Shown in pieces: positions 1-5,829 of a stretch of 5,956 nucleotides of DNA. Made by a program: the position numbers and the translations under genes. Location: assembly GCA_003176075.1 (NCBI GenBank), contig PSRN01000286.1, forward strand, positions 1-5,956, in the 5' to 3' direction. Source of the DNA: Bdellovibrio sp. Its GTDB lineage: Bacteria > Bdellovibrionota > Bdellovibrionia > Bdellovibrionales > Bdellovibrionaceae. The notes beneath the pieces are model-generated. The model saw only the letters and a list, made by a program, of their open reading frames with translations, searched no databases and had not been told where the DNA came from. Numbering within the stretch: the stretch's first letter is position 1; each line of letters starts with the position of its first letter.

Positions 1-480
1 GGGCTTTTGCTCGGCGGAAGGCAAGCGGGCCCCCCGAGGCGGCTCCGTCGGCGCCTCCGCCCCCCAAGTCGGTGCCATCGGCACCTCCACCCCCCAAGTC
101 GGTGCCATCGGCACCTCCGCAGTGCCGCGGGACTCGGCTTGCTCCCCGGTCGACTCCTCCTTTTTCACCGAACCTTTTTCGAGTTTGGAATCTTCTTCGG
201 GCTTGTGACCCACACCTTGCCGCGTGCCTGGCCCGGCATCTCTTTCGGCATCTCTTTCGGCGCCTCTTTCGGCATCTCTCTCGGCATCCCTTTCGCCACC
301 TTGCCCGGCACTTCCTTTTTCGGCGCTTCCTTTTTCGGCGCTTTGCTCGATCTTCTGGTTGTCTTTTTCAGCGACTGGTTCTGATCGTTGTTCCGAGTTT
401 TGCGCAGAAGCTGGCGCCGTTGCAATCGCGAAAACAAGGCTCCATCGCGTTAGCCAGGGACTTCTCCCGCCAGACCGCAT
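1..480 (-). CDS. Secreted low-complexity, repeat-rich protein, 5' part only (runs off left edge)
   Basis: The minus frame starting with ATG at 480-478 stays open for 160 codons to the window edge, so it has no stop here. An excellent Shine-Dalgarno (GGAGG, plus coordinates 488-492) lies 7 nt upstream. Residues 1-27 look like a Sec signal peptide: Arg at 2, 6 and 12, a short hydrophobic stretch WSLVFAIATAPA, and a likely cleavage after ASA (residues 24-26). The mature part is charged and disordered-looking: SAEKG repeats (about residues 47-57), five ERDA/ERGA repeats (about 63-82), a Lys/Glu-rich stretch, then three 10-residue repeats (about 121-150) of the form AEVPMAPTWG. The gene follows dacB on the same strand after 84 nt and may be co-transcribed. 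I do not recognise the family; any folded domain would lie beyond the window. The SD, signal peptide and in-frame repeats make this frame far more credible than the overlapping open frames on either strand. Confidence 0.72.
   Translation of the reverse strand, partial: MRSGGRSPWLTRWSLVFAIATAPASAQNSEQRSEPVAEKDNQKIEQSAEKGSAEKGSAGQGGERDAERDAERGAERDAERDAGPGTRQGVGHKPEEDSKLEKGSVKKEESTGEQAESRGTAEVPMAPTWGVEVPMAPTWGAEAPTEPPRGARLPSAEQKP
31..120. repeat. Three tandem 30-bp repeats inside the secreted-protein gene
   Basis: Positions 61-90 and 91-120 are 30-bp copies differing at one base (position 89 against 119). Positions 31-60 are a diverged third copy. Because 30 bp is ten codons, the repeat keeps the minus-strand reading frame and gives three 10-residue protein repeats (AEVPMAPTWG, VEVPMAPTWG, then a degenerate AEAPTEPPRG). 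Near identity of two copies points to recent duplication by slippage or recombination. Confidence 0.9.
235..336. repeat. In-frame short tandem repeats (five 12-nt units, two 15-nt units)
   Basis: Positions 235-294 are five 12-nt units of the type ggcatctctttc, encoding ERDA or ERGA on the minus strand. Positions 307-336 are two 15-nt units of the type ggcgcttcctttttc, encoding the SAEKG-like repeats. Both unit lengths are multiples of three, so copy-number change would lengthen or shorten the disordered segment without breaking the frame. Confidence 0.85.
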
Positions 481-500
481 TTTTCCCCCTCCGGTGCGCG

Positions 501-515
501 GGCGGCGAAGCCGCC
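501..515. other. GC-rich stem-loop between dacB and the downstream secreted-protein gene
   Basis: GGCGGC, a 3-nt loop, then GCCGCC forms a perfect 6-bp hairpin in the 84-nt gap downstream of dacB. Read on the minus strand the loop is TTC, giving a GGCTTCGCC apex of the kind common in REP-like elements. No T-run follows on either strand, so it is not a classical intrinsic terminator. It may protect the dacB mRNA end or attenuate read-through. Confidence 0.4.
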
Positions 516-526
516 ACGGGCATAAT

Positions 527-573
527 AACTTGTTCGTCCGCCAACTTTTTTATCCGCTAACTTTTTATCCGCC
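527..573. repeat. Triple 15-16-nt tandem repeat across the dacB stop codon
   Basis: Three head-to-tail copies are visible on the plus strand: aacttgttcgtccgcc (527-542), aacttttttatccgct (543-558) and aactttttatccgcc (559-573). The third copy is one T shorter and contains the dacB stop codon (565-567) and its last two Gly codons. The other two copies lie in the 3' untranslated gap. Confidence 0.8.
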
Positions 574-2067
574 AGATTGATTCTCTACGACTTTGACCAA
601 AACGTCGTCAAAAACATGCCGCACCCGAGATTCATCGGCAGATCCGTTGTAAAGAAACACGAACGGAACAACTTTTCCGTCTTTTCGTCCAGCAAACCCG
701 GCCAGAGCCACGACACTATTCAAAAGACCGGTCTTGGCCCTGACCCAACGTTCGGCGGCCGTGTCCCTCATCCGCTTCTTCAGCGTGCCGTCAATTCCCG
801 CGATGGGAAGCGAAACCATGAATTCCGGTTCGACCCGGAACTGATTCTGAATAAACCGCAGAATCCGCCAAAGAGCTTTCGCCGTCAGACGATTCTCCCG
901 CGTAAAACCCGAAGGATTCACCACTGAGAAATCCGCTGGACCGAGACCCAAACTTTGCACAAAGTCCCGAATGACGAGAACACCGTTGGCGATGCTCCCA
1001 GGTTGGGCCTTCAAAGTTCCCAGATGTTTGGTCAACATCTCGGCGACATAGTTGTTGGAGAATTTGTTCATGTCCGCCAAGACCTGCTCGATGGGCTTGC
1101 TGTCCACTTCCGCCAAGAGACGCGCCGAGGAGGGAGTTGACCCCGCCTTGACTTGCCCTTTGATCTGAATCCCCCGCTGGGCCAAAAACGATTTGAGGTT
1201 GTATCCCGACCATAGATCAGGTTGATTGATATTCTTGAACACCACCGCCTCGTCCGCCTCCAAACCGATTTTTCCGCGGACATGAATGATGTCGCCGCCA
1301 TTGTCACCGCCATCTTTTCGATCGACCGAAACGTCGGCTTTTATGGCTCCCGCCGCCGTCCGCACGGCGTTGTCGAGGTGGACGTAGTCATTCTCAGGAT
1401 CCAGGAAGACACGGGCTGGATCACCGGCTTTCTTGCCGGGGCGGACGTAAACGTTCACGGAATTCCAATTGAATGACATCGCCCCGGTGGGCGCGTCGAA
1501 AGCTCTATCCACCCGCTCCTTCTGGCGGCTGGGATCGAACCGCACGCGATCAAAAAAACTGTCATCGACGAGAACATCTCCGTCGACTCGTCGTATGCCG
1601 GTTCGAATGAAGTTGTTCACCAAAACCCAGAGGGACTCTGACACAAATGACGGATCCCCCAGGCCCTTGAGGTAGAGGGGACCCTTCAAGGCGTTCTCCT
1701 CGATGGGCGAATCTGCCCAAAGTTGCGTCTTGAACTTGGTACCCGGTGGAAAATTTTGCAATACCGCACCTGCCGTCAATAATTTGGTGACCGAGGCCGG
1801 AATGAAGAGTTTTTTTGCATTCCGTTCGAAGAGGGGCTCCGTTTCTTCAAGAGCAATGAACATGCCGAGGTCCCCGTGATCGAGTTTTTGTTTTCTTAAG
1901 ATCGAGTCAATTTCATTTGATAGCGCCCAAGTCGGTGTCTTCTCGCTGGCCTGGGCGAGGTGACTTAAAGCGGCCAAAGCGAACATTCCGGCGAGAGCCG
2001 CGAAAAAAAAATATCTAATCTTAAATTTAGTGAAATCAGAGAAATTAATAAATGAGCCCGCCACCAT
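565..2067 (-). CDS. dacB: D-alanyl-D-alanine carboxypeptidase/endopeptidase, PBP4 family (peptidase S13)
   Basis: A periplasmic penicillin-binding protein expected to remove terminal D-Ala and cut peptide cross-links in peptidoglycan. Numbered from the ATG at 2067 (500 aa; E. coli DacB is about 477), the motifs are SVTK (Ser92 nucleophile, Lys95), SNN (337-339) and KTG (445-447). The long insert between SVTK and SNN that is typical of PBP4 is present, as is the family stretch NPSGFTRENRLT. The N-terminus carries a signal peptide: basic FKIRY, hydrophobic FFFAALAGMFALAAL, likely cleavage near AQA. An in-frame ATG at 2130 would add 21 polar residues and run up to the divergent gene; neither start has a clear SD, and I prefer 2067 because it leaves room for a promoter. 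A run of nine T on the coding strand (2003-2011) lies in the signal-peptide codons. Function is confident; the exact start is not. Confidence 0.93.
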   Translation of the reverse strand: MVAGSFINFSDFTKFKIRYFFFAALAGMFALAALSHLAQASEKTPTWALSNEIDSILRKQKLDHGDLGMFIALEETEPLFERNAKKLFIPASVTKLLTAGAVLQNFPPGTKFKTQLWADSPIEENALKGPLYLKGLGDPSFVSESLWVLVNNFIRTGIRRVDGDVLVDDSFFDRVRFDPSRQKERVDRAFDAPTGAMSFNWNSVNVYVRPGKKAGDPARVFLDPENDYVHLDNAVRTAAGAIKADVSVDRKDGGDNGGDIIHVRGKIGLEADEAVVFKNINQPDLWSGYNLKSFLAQRGIQIKGQVKAGSTPSSARLLAEVDSKPIEQVLADMNKFSNNYVAEMLTKHLGTLKAQPGSIANGVLVIRDFVQSLGLGPADFSVVNPSGFTRENRLTAKALWRILRFIQNQFRVEPEFMVSLPIAGIDGTLKKRMRDTAAERWVRAKTGLLNSVVALAGFAGRKDGKVVPFVFLYNGSADESRVRHVFDDVLVKVVENQSGG

Positions 2068-2076
2068 GCAACTATT

Positions 2077-2106
2077 ATTTTCAAAAACGAATTTGCCTTC
2101 CGTCAA
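2077..2106 (-). promoter_or_regulatory. Possible sigma70-type promoter for dacB
   Basis: On the minus strand TTGACG (2106-2101, 5 of 6 to the -35 consensus) is followed after 18 nt by GAAAAT (2082-2077, 4 of 6 to -10). Transcription would begin near 2070, almost at the ATG at 2067, implying a leaderless or nearly leaderless mRNA. That fits the absence of an SD there, but the -10 match is weak. Confidence 0.22.
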
Positions 2107-2152
2107 CCCCTGTCCCTTGCTTTTTGACATGGCCGCGCCGACAATGGGGGCG

Positions 2153-3031
2153 ATGTCCGAGACCGTTCTTATCTTTGACGACGAAGAATCCTCAACCCGC
2201 TCGCTGACACGATTTCTTGAGAAATCCTACGGAGTTCTCGCCGCTCGCACAATCGATGAGTTTCAACGTCATTTATCGCGCGAGCCTTCAATCGTGTTTT
2301 GCGATCTAGTGCTTCCGAACGGATCAGGTCTTGACAATCTAAAACTAGCCAAGGAGCAGTCACCCTGTTCGGCGCGCATCTTGATCTCGGGGTTTCTCGA
2401 TCAGGACAACTTGATTGTCGCCATCAATCGTGACCTCGCCCACCGCGTCCTCGCCAAACCTTGGTCGATCGAGCAACTCGCCGTGGTCACCGCCGAGGCC
2501 CAGGCGGTTCATCGCCTTCTGAAAGAAAGGAAGTATTGGGAGGAAGTCTCCCTGACCGACGGCCTCACCCACCTGTGGAACCGCCGCGGATTTTTGCAGA
2601 ACTTAGTGCGCGAACTTCATCGTGCCCGCCGCCATCAACGTTTCTTAAGTCTGATCATGATCGACGTCGATAATTTCAAGCGCACCAATGACAGCCAGGG
2701 GCACCCGGAAGGGGACGCTCTTTTGCTCGCGGTGGCCAAGACTCTTCATTCTTCCGTACGGACCATTGACTGGGTCGCCCGCTACGGCGGTGACGAATTC
2801 GCGATAATTTTGCCCGAGGTCGACCACGTCAAAGCCTGGGATATCGCCGAGAGACTTCGGTCCGAGGTCGAGACCAAGACACACGAAACAATCAGCGTGG
2901 GTATTTCCTTTTTCCCGACTCACGGCCAAGATCCAGTGGATCTCATCAACGCCGCTGACCAAGCCCTCTATTCGGCTAAAACCCAAGGTCGCAACCAAAC
3001 CATCATTGCTGGTACTCCCAAGGCCGAGTAG
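2153..3031 (+). CDS. Response regulator: receiver domain plus GGDEF diguanylate cyclase
   Basis: A cytoplasmic 292-aa two-domain protein that should make c-di-GMP from two GTP when phosphorylated by a partner kinase. The receiver domain (about 1-120) has acidic residues Asp9-Asp10, phosphoacceptor Asp51 (in VFCDLVLPNGSG), Ser79 (LISGF) and Lys102-Pro103 (AKPW). A short helical linker leads to the cyclase domain, which starts at LTDGLTHLWNRRGF (134-147). It holds IDVDNFKRTND (metal and nucleotide site), an intact RYGGDEF signature (GGDEF 212-216) and an RTID motif (203-206) five residues before GGDEF, which is the product-inhibition I-site. Start chosen at 2153 because receivers begin a few residues before the DD pair; GGGGG (2146-2150) upstream is an SD-like run with tight spacing. 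Longer in-frame starts (2030, 2129, 2144) would run into or close to dacB. No histidine kinase is in the window. The lspA fusion gene follows 15 nt downstream. Confidence 0.93.
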   Translation: MSETVLIFDDEESSTRSLTRFLEKSYGVLAARTIDEFQRHLSREPSIVFCDLVLPNGSGLDNLKLAKEQSPCSARILISGFLDQDNLIVAINRDLAHRVLAKPWSIEQLAVVTAEAQAVHRLLKERKYWEEVSLTDGLTHLWNRRGFLQNLVRELHRARRHQRFLSLIMIDVDNFKRTNDSQGHPEGDALLLAVAKTLHSSVRTIDWVARYGGDEFAIILPEVDHVKAWDIAERLRSEVETKTHETISVGISFFPTHGQDPVDLINAADQALYSAKTQGRNQTIIAGTPKAE

Positions 3032-3046
3032 CATTGAGAACAGAAA

Positions 3047-4180
3047 ATGAAACGGGAAGAGTGGGTTCTTGTAATCATGCCCTTGATCTTGACTTGGACG
3101 TTGGATCGCATCACCAAGATGTGGGCGACCGGAATTCAAGGGATGGCTTCCGCCGGTGATTTTCTTCACTTCTACGTCCATCACAATCCGGGGGCGATGC
3201 TCGGCCTGTTCGCCAACCTGCCACCCTATTTGCGCGTCGTCTCGCTTTCGACGGCTGGGGCGTTCCTGGTGTGCATCTATGGTTTGATCCAATTCCTGCT
3301 TCCCATCAAAACGCTGAAGCTGCGGACGGGTATGTCCATCGTTCTCGGCGGCATCATGGGGAACGTCACGGACCGGATTGTCTGGGGCTACGTGGTGGAT
3401 TTTATCGTGCTCGGTAACGCGAAGTATTCCACTCCGGTCTTCAACCTGGCCGACGCCCTCCAGTGGGCCGGTTACATTCTTATTTTGATCGCCGTGTTCA
3501 AAGAGGGAGACCTCATCTGGCCGGAAAACAACGTGCGCAAGCGCTTCTGGATCGATCGCGCCTTCCAACTCAAGTACTGCGCCGTTTTGATGGGAGTGGG
3601 TTTCGGCATCAGCCTGGTGACCATGGTCTTCAGCTACACTTATCTTCGGGTCACGATCATTGAACTGGCCGGACCGAATGGTGATGTGATCGAGAAGTTC
3701 GCGCAACCTTTCGCCGAAGTGTTCGGATTGGTCGTCGTTGGATTTTCTTTGGGGCTCTTCACGGTGGGGAAAGTGCTCTCACACCAAATGGCCGGGCCTT
3801 TGTTCGCGTTTGAGCGCCACGTTCAGGACATGATCCAGAATCTGGATCACTTGCGAGATGTCAGACCCCTTCGTCTGCGCACCAAAGATGAATTCCGGCA
3901 TCTTGAAAATTTATCGACACAAATTCACGGCACGCTTTGTGAACTCACCGACAAGCTTCGCGCCCAGCGGGCGTTGGGCGAGGGGACGCTGGCCGCCGAC
4001 AGCGCAGTCGGCGGGGCGGGCGCGGACAGCCCGACCGGCGAGGCTAGCGCCGCGACGGGAGGGACGGAAGGAACCGAAGGGACCGGAGGCAGTGAAGTGG
4101 CCGTCGCCCCGGCGGCCGATCCCGACGCGGCCAACGGGCCGGTGGTTGTTCATGAATCAACTAAGTCGCGGGCTGGCTAA
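3047..4180 (+). CDS. lspA: Lipoprotein signal peptidase II (LspA) fused to transmembrane-HAMP module
   Basis: Residues 1-160 match LspA, the inner-membrane aspartyl protease that cleaves prolipoprotein signal peptides: LDRITK near the N-terminus (Asp20), HHNPGAMLGLF (conserved Asn47), GGIMGNVTDR (catalytic Asp109), GYVVDFI, and FNLADA (catalytic Asp136), with four hydrophobic segments. A normal LspA ends near here at about 160-170 aa. This protein continues with a fifth helix (about 178-199), a short extracytoplasmic loop (201-222), a sixth helix (about 223-243), and a HAMP-like segment (about 243-303) with AGPL at 249-252 and the DEF signature (281-283). The tail (305-377) is Gly/Ala/Thr/Glu-rich, includes GTE repeats and is strongly GC-rich. 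The gene starts 15 nt after the diguanylate cyclase with a weak SD (GAG, 8 nt before ATG), so co-transcription is likely. Both catalytic Asp are kept, so it may be active; the HAMP part may sense or transmit membrane state (inference). Confidence 0.88.
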   Translation: MKREEWVLVIMPLILTWTLDRITKMWATGIQGMASAGDFLHFYVHHNPGAMLGLFANLPPYLRVVSLSTAGAFLVCIYGLIQFLLPIKTLKLRTGMSIVLGGIMGNVTDRIVWGYVVDFIVLGNAKYSTPVFNLADALQWAGYILILIAVFKEGDLIWPENNVRKRFWIDRAFQLKYCAVLMGVGFGISLVTMVFSYTYLRVTIIELAGPNGDVIEKFAQPFAEVFGLVVVGFSLGLFTVGKVLSHQMAGPLFAFERHVQDMIQNLDHLRDVRPLRLRTKDEFRHLENLSTQIHGTLCELTDKLRAQRALGEGTLAADSAVGGAGADSPTGEASAATGGTEGTEGTGGSEVAVAPAADPDAANGPVVVHESTKSRAG

Positions 4181-4224
4181 GAGTCAAATCGGGGCTTGCT
4201 CCGTGGGATCACTTCAGCCTTTCT

Positions 4225-5073
4225 TTACTCGGGTTTCCGCTCTTCAAGTTCTCCGAGCTGATCGATCAAGTCATCAAATACCGCTTGGAATTTGGGTGCA
4301 TCTGGAACGGATGCCACGGCGTTCTTCCATCCTTTTTCTAGAATTGCAGTGTTGAAACCGGCGAGAACTGAGGAAATGCTTTCTGGTAAACCGGTCTTTC
4401 GGTAGGCAAAGCATTTCTTCACTGCAGATTGAAGTGTCTCAGGGTCCGCCTTGGGCAAAAACAAATGAAGATCGTAAATATCTTTTGACCGCGAGTTAGC
4501 ACTCCCCCGAGCGATGAGAGCGTGCAGCTTCTCCGCGATCATAGTTTCCAGGGGATACACAGACCAGCTCAATTCATCGCCAGAGAATAGTGCTGGCATC
4601 TTAGTCGAAACGGGTCCAGGTATGATAGGATCGCCTATTCCGAGATCAAAATTAACGATCTGGGCTTTCTTCACGGACTTGATTCGTTCGCCAATCCCGG
4701 CGCGATAGGATTGCCGGATGCCTCCGTACTCTCCTTGCGTAGCGAGATCAATCTGCTCCTCGAAATGGAACCAAACGCCGTCATCCATGTCCTTTGCCGC
4801 CGCAGATTTCACAGCGTCCAATGTCTTCTCAAGGTTTGCTTTTATCAGCAGAGCATCGAGATCAACGGTGTAGCGAGGAGACCTATAAACCCTGAGGCCT
4901 ACAAAGCCACCCTTAAATACAAGCGCCGAGCGCAAGCGCTCATCTGCAGTCAGACGTGCGACGAGACGTTCGATCAAAAACGCGGTGGCGACGAGCTGAT
5001 AAGGAACACCGACCTTCTTTTGAAGAGCGATGAGCTTTTGCGTGACGGATGTTCCTTTGGCTTTGGTGCTCAT
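4225..5073 (-). CDS. abiEii: AbiEii/AbiGii-type nucleotidyltransferase toxin
   Basis: A 282-aa protein of the AbiEii (DUF1814) nucleotidyltransferase family, the toxin of the AbiE abortive-infection toxin-antitoxin system. In this family NTP-dependent activity stops growth; the related mycobacterial MenT enzymes modify tRNA 3' ends. Visible motifs: VFKGGF (Lys54-Gly56), RYTVDLDAL with the metal-binding Asp71 and Asp73, a third acidic strand NFDLG (Asp143), the PLETMIAEKLHAL helix (174-186), and RSKDIYDL (195-202) with Lys197, Asp198 and Asp201. Length is normal and no key residue is missing, so it looks intact. Its ATG overlaps the antitoxin stop codon (ATGA, 5070-5073), and a GAGG lies 10 nt upstream inside abiEi, so its translation is probably coupled to the antitoxin. 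It ends 44 nt from the converging lspA fusion gene. Confidence 0.92.
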   Translation of the reverse strand: MSTKAKGTSVTQKLIALQKKVGVPYQLVATAFLIERLVARLTADERLRSALVFKGGFVGLRVYRSPRYTVDLDALLIKANLEKTLDAVKSAAAKDMDDGVWFHFEEQIDLATQGEYGGIRQSYRAGIGERIKSVKKAQIVNFDLGIGDPIIPGPVSTKMPALFSGDELSWSVYPLETMIAEKLHALIARGSANSRSKDIYDLHLFLPKADPETLQSAVKKCFAYRKTGLPESISSVLAGFNTAILEKGWKNAVASVPDAPKFQAVFDDLIDQLGELEERKPE

Positions 5074-5645
5074 AGCGCGATGGCCTCGAAGTGGCGGGCC
5101 AGGGTGGATTCAAGATCAAGTGCCTTTGCCATATGACCGAGCTTGGCTTCGGTAGTCATTCGTCTTCCAAGCGCCGTGCGGACGGCATTGATGGCCGTGC
5201 GTTCGCCTATTTTCGAGGAAAGACGGAGGGCTTCGATGAGCGTCCGCTCGATGGAGGTGATTCGATAACCCTTCTTGGAAAAAATGCCTACATGAAGATT
5301 AGACTTCGTGCGGATGAGACGGTAAAGACGCTCGGTCGTATGGATTTCTTGGGGCACGATCATCCAGATTTGCCCAGGCACCTGCTCGATGAGATTATAG
5401 TGGAAGAGTGCTGAGAGTCCGCCCACCGCCGCCAGCTCTCCGAATTTAATTTGCGCGACTTGAAAATCCATCGTGCTGTGCTCAATCTTCGCTTCGGTAT
5501 GAAGATAGATTCCACGTCCGACTCTATGGAGAGTGCTTTTTTGTACAAGGCGCGAAAGACTCGGTTGATCCACTCCGACCCTTCGAGCATCAGCCAGGGT
5601 AAAGAGTCCTAGCTTCTTGAGCTTGTTGTTTTGACTTGGCGTCAT
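5070..5645 (-). CDS. abiEi: AbiEi antitoxin / transcriptional autoregulator
   Basis: A 191-aa AbiEi-family antitoxin. Residues 9-48 form the N-terminal winged-helix segment (KLKKLGLFTLADARRVGV, then SRLVQKSTLHRVGRGIY). The middle holds the family stretch GGLSALFHYNLIEQVPGQIW (about 75-94), and the C-terminal part contains ITSIERTLIEAL (129-140). Studied AbiEi proteins neutralise AbiEii without stable toxin binding (type IV) and repress their own promoter by binding inverted repeats with the N-terminal domain. Here a 42-bp inverted repeat ends 13 nt before the ATG. The SD TAAGGA (plus coordinates 5653-5658) has 7-nt spacing and lies between the dyad and the start. Antitoxin first, toxin second with a 4-nt overlap is the standard AbiE order. 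Confidence 0.92.
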   Translation of the reverse strand: MTPSQNNKLKKLGLFTLADARRVGVDQPSLSRLVQKSTLHRVGRGIYLHTEAKIEHSTMDFQVAQIKFGELAAVGGLSALFHYNLIEQVPGQIWMIVPQEIHTTERLYRLIRTKSNLHVGIFSKKGYRITSIERTLIEALRLSSKIGERTAINAVRTALGRRMTTEAKLGHMAKALDLESTLARHFEAIAL

Positions 5646-5658
5646 AGGATTATCCTTA

Positions 5659-5700
5659 CATGGAAATGGACATTTTTAAATTAAAATGTCGATTTCCATG
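5659..5700. promoter_or_regulatory. 42-bp inverted repeat, likely AbiEi operator for the abiE operon
   Basis: The left arm catggaaatggacatttt (5659-5676) and right arm aaaatgtcgatttccatg (5683-5700) are 18-nt inverted copies with one mismatch (position 5691) around a 6-nt AT-only spacer. The dyad directly abuts the abiEi SD. AbiEi antitoxins are known to autorepress through inverted repeats in their promoter, so this is the obvious operator candidate. The TTTAAT in its AT-rich centre could serve as a -10 element on the minus strand, though no good -35 is visible. If transcribed, the arms could also form a long hairpin next to the SD. Confidence 0.7.
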
Positions 5701-5829
5701 CGCCCATCTTCTTTTCATTTGATAGCCCGGACCAGCCTGCGCCGCAACACATAGGCGAATTAAGGACGGATTCTGCAAGATTTCTAGGGACAAATGGATA
5801 CTTTATTTTTCCGTCACGCCTAAGAGTAT

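Noticed and set aside
165..437. Lys/Pro-rich 90-codon minus-strand frame
   Set aside because: It is a +1 shadow of the secreted-protein frame that starts at 480. The repeats make it open, but it lacks an SD and a signal peptide.
7..580. Three plus-strand open frames in the left repeat region
   Set aside because: They are antisense to the repeats, are built from Ser/Phe/Pro/Arg low-complexity runs, and have no start context; the minus frame has much better evidence.
2124..2129. Perfect TTGACA as a -35 box for the cyclase gene
   Set aside because: No acceptable -10 element lies 15-19 nt downstream before the chosen start codon at 2153.
2645..3706. Long (353-codon) open frame on the minus strand across the cyclase and lspA genes
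   Set aside because: It lies antisense to two well-supported genes and across their junction, is rich in His, Asp and Gln as expected for a shadow frame, and shows no recognisable domain or SD.
4190..4203. Small hairpin between the converging lspA and abiEii genes as a terminator
   Set aside because: The stem is only 5 bp with a G-T pair, and the nearest T-rich stretch is about 17 nt away, so it is not convincing as an intrinsic terminator.
5656..5673. Five-codon mini-frame (MSISM) ending at the abiEi SD
   Set aside because: It has no SD of its own and is fully explained by the ATG-containing arms of the palindrome.
5752..5820. Broken inverted match AGGCG...GACGG with CCGTC...CGCCT
   Set aside because: The two half-arms have unequal internal spacing (7 nt against 1 nt), so no continuous stem or insertion-sequence end can be supported.
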